From Purshia tridentata (Eukaryota; Streptophyta; Magnoliopsida; Rosales; Rosaceae), in contig QANT01001562.1 in NCBI GenBank assembly GCA_003254885.1, forward strand, positions 60,439-124,438: 64,000 bases of DNA, read 5' to 3'. The notes under the pieces were generated by a model that saw nothing but the letters and a program-made list of their open reading frames with translations, was not told the DNA's origin and searched no databases. Of the stretch, positions 26,181 to 38,795 are shown in pieces. The position numbers and the translations under genes are program-made. Position 1 is the stretch's first letter. Every line of letters starts with the position of its first letter.

Positions 26181-26221
<41 letters not shown>

Positions 26222-28000
26222 CAAAAAAAACGCTGTGATAAACTACAAAAAGAAATGCACACATTCCTAGTCCATTGCAGCTATAAGTTTACAACCATAT
26301 CAACAACCAAAATATGATTCTTTCTGATATGATTCTTTCTGGGTTTTCTCTTCTTATATACAAATAATATGTGCACAGAGAATAAAACTCTTATCAATCA
26401 GATACGTGATCTGACACAGTAAAACTCCTGCAACAGGAATACCAAGAGGGGGAAATCCTATATGTCCAAACACCAACAGTTTCTTAAGAAGCCTGCTATT
26501 GTCAATGGATGAGTTCATCCACTTTTCAGACATGAGTATTCATCATTATTGCTTTGCAAGCTTGTTTGTGATATTAATTCCATTCATTATCCCACATCGG
26601 AAATGAAATCTGAAATCTGAAATCACTGAAAAGGATGACTGGAAAAAGCCCCATATATCAAACCCTTTATAGCTATGAATCATAAATTTTCATCAGTGGC
26701 TCAAGGACTTGCTTGAAGCAAGCATAACAATTTTCTTCCATAATAAGATCTCTACAGAAAAAGATGCCAGACACTACAAATAAATCAAGGTCAAATTAGT
26801 TGAATTCAAAAGCCAGGACTTCTTCTTTGTAGTGGAAATGGTGCAGGTAAATGACAATCACAGTAAATTAATTTCTGCTCAACTTAAGAAAGGAAACTTA
26901 TTACTTCAGAAGATGTCAAAAGATTCACAGATAAAATGGAAACGCACAAGAGAAACAGATGCAAGAACATGCTCACTATCTACCAGAAAAGAACTGCTTA
27001 CTGGATCACTTCTGAAGAAAACCAGTGAAGTACGAGTTAAAATAAACCATCTTTTCTTCCAGGATGTCCAACCAATTCCTTTGGATGATATAAATAGTGG
27101 CCCACTCTTGAAAATCTGCAAATTAAATAGTATATGCTTCAGAATGCATAGTTTCACTTTGGTGACACTTGGAGATAAAAAAAAAGATATTGCATGACAA
27201 TCAATAGTATAGAACATTAGTTTGTTCTTTTGCATCTGAATCACTCATGAGCAGATAAAGTCTCGAACGCTTCAGATTGTGTCAGTTGTAAGGCTTAGAT
27301 TTTGCGACAATATAAAGCTATAAATTCAATAGCATGTCTAATTTTTTTATTCATCTTGGCAAACTTTGTCCTTGAAATTTTAGCAGCATGAAAATAAAGT
27401 CAACAAATTTATTTCATATGTGGTATCTACTGACATGATCTGCCAAGTGTATTTGAAAGCAAAACATTCAATCAAACCTATATGAACATGCAAGTTCTAA
27501 AGCCTAACATGGACTAGATTGCCAAATGACCTGATCAACTACAGTGGTACTTGAGAAAATGGTGATAAATATCAAATAATGAAAATGATCTTGATAATGA
27601 CAACTATGTTTCACGAGCACACTGATAACAGGCTAGTACCAACTGGGGGTTGTATGCAAAATTATATCCAGCCACAATAATGTTTTGATTGAACAAAAGT
27701 AAGATTACCGTATTGCTACCAGTGCCACTACCACCACTAGCACTAGCGCTACCACTACCACTACCACTACCATGATTATGATGATTGTCAGGTGGACCAG
27801 GCGGAGGAGGAGGAGCAGGTGCATTTCCTTCTCCCTAAAACACACAACAAACCGCTCAAATTTTGTCTGTATTGTATATTTGTGTGACAATATGCATGCA
27901 TAATATTTATGTCTGTTAATTTAGATTCAGTATAGTCTCAAAAGAGGAATATAACTGAACTAAAACATACCTGAGACGTTTCTGTGTTTCGGGTAGTCAT
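17472..28000 (-). CDS. REN1: REN1, PH and RhoGAP domain regulator of ROP GTPases
   Basis: Gene for a Rho GTPase-activating protein that turns off ROP1-type GTPases; in Arabidopsis REN1 limits ROP1 activity at the pollen-tube apex. I trace about 22 coding exons: 27971-28000 (MTTRNTETSQ), 27709-27834, 27002-27115, 26051-26118, 25854-25932, 25168-25315, 24695-24823, 24187-24264, 23868-23923, 23685-23763, 23353-23437, 22497-22740, about 21370-21578, 20318-20644, 20101-20153, 19639-19699, 19474-19557, 19095-19208, 18885-19015, 18681-18734, 18116-18283 and 17472-17843. About 935 aa, matching REN1. Pro-rich and Ser/Gly-rich N-terminus, PH domain (WKKRWFILTRTSLVFFRSDP, about 53-160), RhoGAP domain (GILRQAADVDD with the arginine finger; CMAPLLLRPL; about 205-410), acidic stretch (410-480), coiled coil (about 600-740), C-terminus SRLNFLKERRSQIANE. 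The largest intron region carries a TRIM element. Confidence 0.95.
21768..22058 (+). mobile_element. TRIM retroelement (83-bp terminal repeats) in a REN1 intron
   Basis: Two direct repeats of 83 bp, 21768-21850 and 21976-22058, both begin TGTTAGA and end in ...CAACA, as LTRs do (TG...CA). Just inside the left repeat is TGGTATCAGAG (21861), the primer-binding site matching initiator tRNA-Met. Just before the right repeat is a purine tract (GTGAGGAGGAG). The interior is only 125 bp and non-coding. These are the hallmarks of a terminal-repeat retrotransposon in miniature. Flanking 5-bp target duplications are not evident. It lies between REN1 exons 21370-21578 and 22497-22740. Confidence 0.88.
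26185..26219. repeat. (AG)n microsatellite
   Basis: About 17 uninterrupted AG units in the REN1 intron between exons 26051-26118 and 27002-27115. A shorter (GA)n run occurs at 45246-45265 in another gene's intron. Confidence 0.95.
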
Positions 28001-28390
28001 CCTCTAATCCCAAAGTTACGGAAACATAGCAAAGCTGGATCAACACCACCCCACACCTACATTGATCAAACTCACAATGTAACCGAAATGATCATACCCA
28101 AGAAACACCAGCCACCCAACCCAGAAATATAGCAATAATACTCATCAAAAAATCAAACCCAGAATTTAACTTTCAAAAGGAAAACAAAGCCCAAAAAGTC
28201 ATTCACCAAAATGCTAACATATGTGAAAATGGGAAGCATACCTTGTATGGAAATGTTGGAAGAAACAAACTGAAATGGGAGTTATTGGTTTGAGAAGAGA
28301 AAGAAGAAAAATGTTTTGTGAAATTGTGAAGGTCTCTCTATTCTCTCTTTTTCCTGAGAGCGAGAAAATTGTTGTTTGTTGTTGTTTGTT
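28001..28390 (-). promoter_or_regulatory. REN1 5' UTR region with a probable leader intron
   Basis: Upstream of the REN1 ATG a donor-like site (AAG/GTATGC, exon end 28242) and an acceptor-like site (CCAG, about 28035) suggest a 5' UTR intron of about 200 bp. C/T-rich DNA to about 28390 is a plausible leader and start region. Tentative, from splice motifs alone. Confidence 0.4.
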
Positions 28391-29142
28391 GTTGCTCCCC
28401 AGCGGAAACGAACCTGGGGTGGTCAAGCAAAGCCCATGGAGAACGGGTCCTCCTACACGTCACCACGGTCACCTCCTATTCTTAGTCTTGCGCGAGCTCG
28501 ACGTGTTGGAGGGAAAACGTGCAGAGGGCTCCCTTGGTATTTCACACCATCCACTATCTGACTTTCTACATTCTTTTAAGGTTGTTGGTTGGGTGGGTCT
28601 GGTCCCCTGTCTCCATTCCTCGGCTTCTATTCATGGACAAAAAGGATTGTGTTGACAAGTGGCATTCTATTTCCATTAATCACGTCCTTAAAGTATGGTA
28701 AAACTTTATAATGCACTGCCATCGTAATATGCTTTTGGCTCTTGGGTGACTGAAAATGAAATCTTTTACTTTCTTTTTCTTAAGTTCGACACGATTTGAG
28801 CTCAAATACATTTTGGGTTCTTTCAGAGTTTAGACAGATGATTATTATATGATTGTTGTGCATTGCGCTACACTCATAAAATATTGAGGTAACGCATTTG
28901 TGTGTATGAGATTTTGGTTCATTGCTCAAGACACATAAAAATTGTACTTTATGAGTTATGAAGTATGTTAACATGCGATTACGAGCCATTAATTGAGATA
29001 AGTCTTGTCTTGATGTCTTTCAATCTCATCAAAGGGATGAAGAAACTGGGAAGTGTCTAATCACGCAATTACAAGTCATTATTGAGATGGGCCTTGACGG
29101 GTGCCAATTTCATGAGAGGTATGAACAAAAATTGGGAAGTGC

Positions 29143-29798
29143 AAATCTTTTAAAAAGCAATAACATTGCATTAAAGCAGCAAAAAAGACGTAAAATATAC
29201 AAAGTAACGACAAAATGCCTTCCAACAATAAGGCTAAAAAGCTAAACATACAATCAAATAACAACATGTTTCGTAACGACGACATCGAGCAAATTAAGCC
29301 AGCAAAGCATCATAGAAATTAGTGAACTAGTCGCATTTGAGTTCATTATCCAACTAATGTCTCTAAATTGAGTGTGACAATATACCAAAGCAGCATATCA
29401 AGCAATAGTAACCGACATAATCGATATCGGCGAGCATAATGACCTCTCTATAGCTTTTGATAAGAACTAAAGCCAAATTAGAAGAAAGAGCTTCATAGAG
29501 CAACTAAACGTCATTAAAGTAGAAACTAACACATCACAAGTGTATATCGAAAATAACGCCGTAGGCAGACCAAACTAGAGTGATTGTAAAAACTCTCCTA
29601 TATTAAGATGAAAAACTCTCACATGAAGACATGAAAAAGCTATTACAAATAAAGAGAAGAGTATCCTTTAAGAAAATAAAAAAATAAGAAGAGATAGGAG
29701 GGGGTAGGAGCAGTGTGAGGAACACCGGAGCCACCACCCCCCACTCTTAAAAATATTTGACTAAGAGAGAGAATAGAGCGTTTGGGGTGGCGGCTAGG
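29143..29798 (-). mobile_element. Non-autonomous retroposon (LINE/SINE-like), 16-bp target duplication
   Basis: A 656-bp insert lies between perfect 16-bp direct repeats AAAAATTGGGAAGTGC at 29127-29142 and 29799-29814. On the minus strand it begins CCTAGCCGCCACCCC, like a LINE 5' end, and finishes TTTAATGCAATGTTATTGC followed by a T/A-rich tail, like plant LINE 3' ends. No long reading frame survives. Orientation and class are inferred from these ends; the target duplication is directly visible. Confidence 0.7.
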
Positions 29799-31193
29799 AA
29801 AAATTGGGAAGTGCCTAAACAAGTTGTAAAAGAGAAATAATTGATTTTGGCTGCCATGCATGCCCATGCCACCACTAAATTAAGAGGACCCTAATCAGTG
29901 GCTAAAATATTGCATTTATGCAAAACCATATGCTGCTTTTTCTACCAGCACAAGCCTGAAGCCATGATGAGTACCCTCCATGGTTGACTGCTTATAATCA
30001 ATGAGCACATTGCCTCATCATTCGATCCAAAGGTGACTTGACTCCTTGTTGACTAGTGCGCCACAAGTACATAAGGCTAAATCATGTTTCTAATATATCA
30101 TTTTTTATATAATTTTGTTGCCAAAAAAAAAAATATTTATTTTATAATATGCGGAGATGACATTGTGTAATAGAGGTTAGAGAGAAGTGAAAATCAAGAG
30201 AGACCATAAAGATCAAAAGAATAATAGCGGGTTATGGATCAAAAGTGTTATGTACGTGCACGTCTCTCTCGGGCATATTAATACTTTAAATAAATTAAAT
30301 TATAATCTAATAACATATGTGAAATTGTCTTCTGAAAAAACACCGCATCAATAGTTTCTAAAATTAGGCAGTAGAAAAAGAGAGATCACGTGCTTGAGTT
30401 AGAATTCCATACTCCGCTTTGAATTTGAGCTGGTATTCGGACATAAATATACCAATCATAAGACTCCACGTGTAATTCCTGTAACTCAAAACTTATTGAA
30501 ACCTTATCCCCTATTATGAAGCAATCATTATGATTTTGTTAAGGTTTTGGCACACATCAGATACAATATTGCTTATTATGGTAAGGCAAGGAAAGGTATG
30601 GATTGCTATATGGTTAACCGTTAATCAGAAGCGTTACACAATAACATTTTGTTGATTAAAGATTTAATCTTATATAAAATTTATAAGCAAATATACACAA
30701 ATCTAATAATTCAAAATCTATATGGAAAAATAAATCTATCATAATCTAAAATTGAAATAAGTATTTATACGTTATAGTGTTCACACTATATATTGTACAT
30801 CAAATTTTCTCTGAGATATAGTTTAAACTAACTTTTTAATCATTAAATTTTAGTAAGAAAAATTATCACGCAACTAATTTTTATTTTATAATATTGGTGT
30901 ACGAGAAGTATATATTTATAGAGCGTATTATAAAGATTATAATACTATATAACGATATAAAATAAATACTCAAACAACAATATGAGATATTCAAAAACAA
31001 AAAACAAAAACCTAAAATTACAAATAATAATAATAATTATTGCGAAACAGATGAAGCATTCCGTCATTCTGTGTAAGTGGGAGATATTCCCTTCCACGGA
31101 ACCAAAGTCAAAAAAACAAAACCCGAACCCAAACCCAGCAGCGATCGAATTCACGGCACGAAACAAAACACCACAACAAAACAAAACAAAACA

Positions 31194-31272
31194 AAAACAA
31201 AAACAACAACAAAAACAAAAACAGCACATGTTGATGTTGTTGTTGCAAATTGCAGCAGCAGCAGCAGCAGCA
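31194..31272 (+). repeat. CAAAA/CAA/CAG simple repeats in a leader
   Basis: A run of CAAAA and CAA units (31170-31222) is followed by TTG/GTT units and six CAG units ending at about 31271. It lies 200-280 bases before the ATG of the gene at 31471 and may be transcribed leader. Confidence 0.7.
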
Positions 31273-31470
31273 CCCCAATAATTCTCTCCTCGAAAACCCC
31301 CAAACCTCGTCCTCCAGGGTTCTCCGTGATCCGACCACGACGACGACGACGACAAACGACAACAGTTCTAGCCTTCTAGGGCTTAGAATACTGTCAGGCT
31401 GTCAGCGATCGCATAGTACTGATAATTTTAATCTATATATCTATAAATATAGAATACTTGTTTAGAGGGG

Positions 31471-34054
31471 ATGGAGGTCTCGGGTTCGAAACCCTCGGCC
31501 GCCGTGAAAATCAGGAGGGAGGATTCGGAGAAGCTCCGCGTCAAGCGGAAGACTCTGCAGGCTGTGCTCGACCAGTGCCAGAGAGCTCTCGAATCGCTCG
31601 GTACCCCAGGCGCTGCCGACGACGACGACGACGGCGATCTTGATGAAGACGACGATGACGATAATGATTCTCGTCCTGGGGTCGCTGTCGACGAGCTTCG
31701 ACAAGAAGGCCGGGGCTCCGCCAGTTCGCGTTCTGACTGCGAAGCCGACGAGGTATCAATTCTCGATGATTTGATGAGTTTTAGGGTTGCGTGTTGGGAA
31801 TTGAGCTTGTTTAGGGCTTGATTTTGTTTGAAAGTTGGTGTTTAGGGGGATCAATTGAATTTGGGGTTATATCTAGCTTCATTTCAATAAACATATGTAA
31901 TATACATGTATACTTATTACTTGTATACATTATATATTCATATTACATAGCTTGAAATTTTAAAATTTGGTCAGAGAATTTTAGATCAGGGGTTTTAAGA
32001 ATTTCTTGGCATAAGTATTAAGTAGTAAGCAATTGAGCTGTTTGGCTCAATTACTAAGAATTAGAGCAGATCCGTATATTATTTATGCTTAATTGTGAAC
32101 CTTGCATTTGATTATTATGACTAATGGTGATTGTTGGATTTGATAACTGTGGAGTGTGGACAGTGGTTTCTTGTAAGGCAAAGGGTGTAGGTTTTTATGA
32201 TTAATACAATTGCCTCAACTGGCTCAGTAAAACCATATATTTGCCAACCAATATGTAATCTGGCAATTGTGTGGCTGTCAACTATGTTGTCAATACAAAC
32301 CTTCAATTACTGACTTTGCTTTTTCTGTTAAATTGAATGACTTAATAAGCTCTTCACTAGCAAAGTTTTTCGTATTTAACTCACATATCATTTGCATCTG
32401 GATGCAGTTGTGCAGTCTTCTCAAGTCTAGAGTTGAATGCCCTGACTTCCTTGAAAAGCTAGAGTCCGCACAAGCATCAGGTCCACAAAATATGGCTGGT
32501 ATGCATCTGAAGATGTTTGTCACAGTTAGGCTTTTTAGACACCTTCTTGACTATGTTCTCATTATGGTGGTCATGCTAAACTATACTTGTATGGCAGGAG
32601 AAGAAGGCAATTCTTGGGATCTGGTTAGTGAAAATGACCTATGGGAAGATGAGGATAACAACTTGGGTGAAGAAGACTATGTTCTTGTTAGGCAAGAAGA
32701 TATAGTAGAGGGTATTGCATGCTTTATGGCTGCATACCTGTTGTCCCTAAAACAGACTAAGGTAGTTCGTATCTTTTGTAGTACTTGATCCCATGGTCTT
32801 CTTGGTTGGCCTCTTGATATTTCACATTGTATACTAGTTTTCTTTTGGTTATGGATGCATCTAGTGGTCGAAAGTGTACCATACCATAGCTTAGTTTCTC
32901 GTATTTTATGTGATAGTTGCCACACCTAATGTTTCTCTAATACAGAAAATTTTAATTCTCTGCTACATCGATGCATTGTAATAAATAGCCTAGTTTCTTG
33001 TATCTTATCATTAATAGGTGCCACTCTCAGCGTTTCTCTAAAACACAAATTTTTATTCTATTTTTTGTAGTCCATCCTATAATTCGTCTTGTAATTGTCA
33101 TCTTTATTAAATGGATGCATTGCTCTAGCTTTTGCAGCTTTTCTTGTCATTTGATAACCTCTGCTGTGTCTGAAGGTGCAAGAGTAAAATGATATTCGTG
33201 CTATTAAAAATACTACTGTGCCCATAATAATTTAATTGTGTAATTATTCATGACTTACCGAAAATCATATTTTGAAGTATTTGTGCTTTTAAATTTTAAA
33301 ACAGATTAACACTTCTTGTCTAGTTGTTGCCTGTCCCAAAAGTGCATCATATTTAATGAGATGGTTTTTGAGCATGCTTTATACACCAAATTGGATTATA
33401 TAATAGTCTATATGTGATATCTATTATTTTTAATTGGTTGCTGTCTGATTTGCAGGAATTGACCCCTAATCAACTTCAGGAAGGTTTGTTTTAGATTTAT
33501 TTTTTAACTTCCAAACTTTAGAATAATGGAAATAGAAAAATCTTTAATTAACTCAATATCTGTTCTGTTAGTTCCATATGCATTTTAAGCTCTATTGAGT
33601 AAGTTTTCTGTCCACATTTTAGGAATTGAATCTAATATCTCCAAAATTCTTGTGTAGCCCTTAGCAAAACATTCTCAGTGAAAAAGAAGAAGGGAAAGCT
33701 TCGAAAAGCATGGGATGGAAGCAAAGTCATTTATAATGTAGCATCGTGGGGGGCAACTGCCATTGGGTAGGTTATTTAAATCTAATGTTACCTAATCTGA
33801 TGGTTTTAAATTTCTCACCATCATCATGCAATGTGTCTTCGATCATTGGCATGACCTAATTATGTTGCTTTCTGAATTGCTAACTATAGTGCCACTATAC
33901 ATCATTCATTGTCTGTCTCAATTTACATTTACTGTCTCATTCATGATCTAATTGTGTTTGCAATCTTGACAGGATATACCAAAACCCTTTAATCATAAGG
34001 GCCGCCACAAAAGCCTTCTGGACATCTTGTCAAGTTATATCAAAGCTTCTCTAA
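31471..34054 (+). CDS. Uncharacterised small acidic plant protein (possibly At4g24590-like)
   Basis: Six exons: 31471-31752, 32408-32498, 32598-32761, 33456-33483, 33658-33766 and 33973-34054. Lengths sum to 756 and encode 251 aa with every junction in phase. N-terminus MEVSGSKPSAAVKIRRED, then a basic helical part with one Cys, then an Asp/Glu tract (DDDDDGDLDEDDDDDN, about residues 50-66) encoded by GAC/GAT repeats. Then come SLLKSRVECPDFLEKLESA, an acidic middle part (LWEDEDNNLGEEDYVLV) and a basic-hydrophobic C-terminus (KKKKGKLRKAW, IYQNPLIIRAATKAFW). No signal peptide or known catalytic motif is seen. Position in a block conserved with Arabidopsis suggests At4g24590, but I cannot confirm that from sequence. 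I do not know its function. Confidence 0.75.
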
Positions 34055-35010
34055 TTTGTCTTTGCTGCTGGCTTTTAGTGTTCAGAATTTCACTTGTTGT
34101 ATTTGTGTTTTTTACTGCTAACACGGCTTCGTATTCCCCATGTTCTGTAAAATTGCTGGCATTCTTTTCATGCTACAGATGGCTTGATTCCTTGATGAAA
34201 TTAAATCTTGTAAATATTTTCTTCTAGTTGAAGAGTGCAATTCAAATTCATTTGTAGCGTGGCATTGAAATTATTTTTTCCTCCCGGTGACCACATCGAG
34301 AATTTGACCACTGTACCAAAGCCTTGGTGATGCTTCTGGTCACGTTAGGCACATTCTAGTATGAAGATTTGGGGTTCTGTGATTGAGACTCTGAAAGGCT
34401 TTTGTTGTTCAAGCAATTTAGACACAAATCTTTGTTCAACAATCTTAGATGCAATCCATTGCCACGCATATGAAACCTTTGTTGGATACAATATACCTAT
34501 ATAGAATGATATTTTTAGGTTGAAGCTGATGAGTAACAATCAATTTAACTACCTACAAATTCGTAGTTAAGATAAATTTAATAAAATTATCTTTCTATAC
34601 TAGAATTTTATATCATTTCATCTAGTCTCTAGGTATGGTCTTAAATTTTTTATAAATTCTAAACTATACCAGCTGTGACAAATTAAACAAAATTTGTCTC
34701 ACTTTATCTATAAGAAAATACTACCGATTGTTTTGTGAAGAAAGTCTCCCACTTCGTATGTAATGCAAATGTTCATAAAAAACTATTTCAGTTCTAATAA
34801 ATAACAAATTAGCAACCAAAAGTTTTAGTGGAATAACTTTACCAAAAAAAAGTTGTAATGGAATAATACATATATTTACATAATAAATAAAAAACCCTAG
34901 CTCATATTTGATTCCCGCCCCTTCTCTCTTTCACTCTCTTTCTGAGCTCCGTCACTCTCGGCAAAAACCCAACACAAGTCAGTGAATCACTGACTCCTTC
35001 ACTGCCTGCC
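34055..35010. other. Intergenic region before PUR5
   Basis: Holds the 3' UTR of the acidic-protein gene and the PUR5 promoter. AT-rich; nothing else is recognisable. Confidence 0.55.
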
Positions 35011-36977
35011 ATGTACACCAGCTTCAAACCAAACACAGAGCTCTCTCGCTGCGTTGCCTCGTCGCTCACACCCTCTTATTCCAAACCCAACCCCAACCAA
35101 ACCCAAACTCAGCTATGCATACTCCCATCCGGGTTTCTCTCCAACAGCTTCTCCGGCCTATCTTTGGCTTCAGAAAGTAAAATTTCGCGGACTGGACATG
35201 TATTTTCACTGTCGAAGAACGAGTCTGGTGAAAGTGCTAGTGGGAATGGTGGTCGTTTGACGTATAAAGATGCTGGGGTTGACATAGATGCTGGCTCGGA
35301 ACTTGTTGAACGAATTAAGAAGATGGCTCCTGGGATTGGAGGCTTTGGGGGTCTTTACCCTCTGGGTATGAATATAATGTGACTTTTTGTCACCCATGTC
35401 GTGTTTTCCTCTGGTTGTTTGAATTTTGTTGTTTGTTGGATGATCAAGTTCTGTGGTGAACAGGTGATTCATACCTTGTTGCTGGTACTGATGGTGTTGG
35501 AACTAAGCTTAAGCTTGCATTTGACACTGGAATTCATGAAACCATTGGTATTGATTTGGTAATTCTAATATTTTAAATGATTTTGTGGTACAAATGTGTC
35601 ATTAGTGATTGTTGTCTGATCAACTTCAACTCTCAGGTTGCTATGAGTGTCAATGATATTATTACTTCAGGAGCTAAGCCCTTGTTTTTCCTTGATTACT
35701 TTGCTACAAGCCGCCTTGATGTTGATCTTGCTGAAAAGGTAGAGGTCACAGTGTGCCTAAGCTGCTTGGATTGCATGAATGCACTTGTCTAACTGCAGCT
35801 TATTTGAATTTTATTTTTTTCTTTTTTCAGGTTATAAAAGGTATTGTGGATGGTTGCCAACAATCTGACTGTACTCTCTTAGGTGGAGAGGTATTGTAAA
35901 TAATTGTTTTGCAAATTTCTATGCACATGTTATACATATCTTTGATAGGGCTGAGTGAATTGCATATATTTTCAGACTGCAGAGATGCCAGACTTTTACG
36001 CAGATGGTGAGTATGACCTCAGTGGTTTTGCGGTTGGAGTTGTTAAAAAGGATTCAGTTATTGATGGGAAAAACATTGTGACTGGAGATGTCCTCCTTGG
36101 CCTACCATCTAGCGGGGTTCATTCTAATGGTTTCTCTCTTGTGAGAAGGTTGGTGCTTGAAGAAACATTGTTTTTCTTACGTGTTTTCATATATTGAATG
36201 TAATATATGCAATTAACTTGAAGAATGTTTCTTGCAGCCTGACTCTTTAGATCCTAACCTCATGACAAAATTTCTGCTGGTATATTATTACAGGGTTCTG
36301 GCTCATAGTGGGCTTTCTCTGAAGAACCAACTACCTGGTGAAGCTATTACATTAGGTGAAGCTTTGATGGCCCCAACTGTGATATACGTTAAGCAGGTCA
36401 ACACCACCCTGCTTTGCATTTTTATGTATTTATGCTCATTTTCTTGTGTTTGTTTGACTCACTGCTGAAAATGCTCCTCTTATCTCTTTATTTTCCCTGC
36501 AAGAAAAACAGGTGCTTGATATAATCAGCAAGGGAGGTGTGAAGGGGATAGCCCACATCACAGGGGGTGGTTTCACGGACAATATACCTCGAGTGTTTCC
36601 AAAAGGCCTAGGAGCTGTCATCTACAAGGATTCCTGGGAAGTCCCAGCTGTTTTCAAATGGATCCAAGAGGTAAAAAGATTTCTCACCTAGCATCCTACT
36701 TTTGGATTTCTAGCTTTTCTTATTAGCTATATGTCTTTTGGAACTTGAGAGCCATCTGGAGTGAGTATAATATTTGTTTTATTCCTTAACTTATTTCAAA
36801 CACCAGGCTGGAAGAGTAGAAGATGCTGAGATGAGGCGGACTTTCAACATGGGTATTGGGATGGTTCTTGTTGTGAGTCAGGAGGCATCCCACAGAATAC
36901 TTGAGGATGAAAATGGAGCTTATAAAGCTTACTGCATTGGTGAGGTTGTAAGTGGCGAAGGAGTGAGTTATAGTTGA
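35011..36977 (+). CDS. PUR5: Phosphoribosylformylglycinamidine cyclo-ligase (AIR synthetase), organellar
   Basis: Converts FGAM and ATP to aminoimidazole ribonucleotide, the fifth step of purine synthesis, in plastids (and mitochondria in some plants). Eight exons in phase: 35011-35365, 35464-35558, 35637-35738, 35831-35890, 35976-36148, 36294-36396, 36512-36670 and 36807-36977; 1218 nt, 405 aa. Residues 1 to about 80 form a Ser/Pro/Thr-rich transit peptide. The enzyme core starts [13 protein letters not shown] and includes the ATP-binding [60 protein letters not shown] and [16 protein letters not shown], ending [10 protein letters not shown] and a short C-terminal tail. All signature motifs of the PurM family are intact, so it is expected to be functional. 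The ATG at 35011 is the first in-frame Met before the transit peptide. Confidence 0.96.
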
Positions 36978-38795
36978 AATGTCTATTGTGACTGTGTCTT
37001 ATTATGCTCGAGTCCATTAGACAAGGTAAGATGCCAGTAAGTGCGGCTTCAATTTTGCTGTTGTTTATGTATCTTGACATTTACAAGCTCACTGGAATTT
37101 ATTGTGAAGCTGTTATGAAAGCTTGAATTTAATATAGGTTGTAGGGCTCCCTTTATTCGTGAATTCCCTTGTTTTAAACCGTCAAAAAAATGCAAAATAT
37201 TATGCTTTTAACTGTTAATGATCCAATCTGATTCTCAAACTTATCTTCAATAGAAGAATTGGATTTTCTGGTGATTGGTTAAAACTGTAAGTTGGGTTTT
37301 AGTGTCACAACTAGCCTGGATGTCCACACATTGCTGTGGGAATTCAAGTTCTAAAAGCAGAATGGTAAAAAGCAAAAGCAAATTGACCAAAAGAGGTACG
37401 CTGCAGTGCAAAATTTCAAAAGCCCATATAGATCAAAAAATATTAAAAATGTGAGAGTGAAGGAGTGGCAGGATGTGTAAAAAAAGAAAAAATCAAGGTC
37501 AAACAAAAAAAGATCATAAACACATTCATAAATTAGAAAATTACAAAAATATGTGAGAATTGATTTTATTAAACAGGGGTAAAAATGTAATTTTAAAATT
37601 GCTACAGTCTAAGAACAGTAAAAGGTTTAGTGCCTTTAGTTTATAGAGAATTTGAGTTTGTGTTTAAATTTGGGTGGGTGGTGATTGGTTAAAACTATAA
37701 TTGCACAGCAAAGGCCAATTGATTCCAGCCATTTGACCCACATACATTGGGTGTCTATATACACAAAACGTGTTATGAATTCACTCTTTTTATATATCCT
37801 AGTGCAATAAAAAATTTGGCACGCTAGAGCGTTACCCAAAATATAATATTGGTCTTCTTATCAAATAACTAATAATTCTCTGTAATTTGTTATGCATTTT
37901 TTTCACAAATAATAGATTTGAAGCTGCACAAGATTGTGTTAGCATCCGTTTCTGTGTCCAACAAAACAAGCAAAAGACCATTTTAAATTGAGAAAACCAG
38001 CATTAGAGGTTTCCACAATATATCTATGGTGATGGCGGCCGTTATAATTTATGTACCAAAAAAAAAAATATGAACCAATTGTGATGGTGCTTCTTTCATT
38101 GCTACATCTTCAGCTTTCTTATTGAAGAGAAATCTGTTAAAAAAGAAGAAGGTAAAAGTCTAATTCTAATTCCATACGAATCATGAAAGCGTGCCTTAAT
38201 AATTTAAAGTTAAGTTTGAGACTTTAGAGGTGTCAAAAAAGTTACAAAAACATTCATTCTTTTTTTTCATGTTCAAGGGCGTTCATCCTTGATTTCAGCT
38301 TTTCCTAGAGCAACTTTCTTGTTCAATCGGCTCTTTTATTTTTATAGGTCATTGCCACAAACAGTACTGCTGTTGGGACCATGTTGGGTATACAATAACT
38401 CTATTGGAAAGATGATGCACCACAGTTAAAATGATCTTAAATAGTTTTATTCAAGGCTTAAGTAATCAAAACTCTGTGAAATTGGAGCATTCAATGTTAG
38501 TAGGGAAAAATTGTGAAAGGAAGGCTATGACATGTGTAGTATTACAAAAAATTGTTATATCAATTTTCCAGTACCTATTGATCATTAATAATATATGTGA
38601 AACATAAAGCAGAATTGTGATTCTGGAGCAGCCGAGTTGCTTGCTCCCTCTACAAAAATCAACAGCACCAGGCTTGGGCTTATACACATTGAAAAGCAAC
38701 CAATGTGGCCGACACCTTCTATTCCCCAAGTTGGCCTTGTGGAATTCACGCTTCTTGATGGCAAATCCCATACCCTCTCCACTTGTAATTAACAC
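36978..38795. other. Convergent 3' region between PUR5 and the At4g24610-like gene
   Basis: AT-rich DNA with the two 3' UTRs. The phrase GATTGGTTAAAACT occurs at about 37274 and 37682 and may be a remnant of a small repeat. No gene is supported. Confidence 0.5.

Larger units (their letters stand above)
28391..31470. other. Intergenic region between REN1 and the small acidic-protein gene
   Basis: The two genes are divergent, 3.4 kb apart. The region contains a local tandem duplication at about 28970-29142, a 656-bp retroposon (29143-29798), AT-rich DNA, and from about 31150 a run of CAAAA/CAA/CAG repeats in the probable 5' leader of the next gene. No other gene is supported. Confidence 0.6.

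Noticed and set aside
26585-26660. TATCCCACATCGG phrase in a REN1 intron as a retroelement end
   Set aside because: The phrase is common at plant LTR boundaries but no second terminal repeat could be located.
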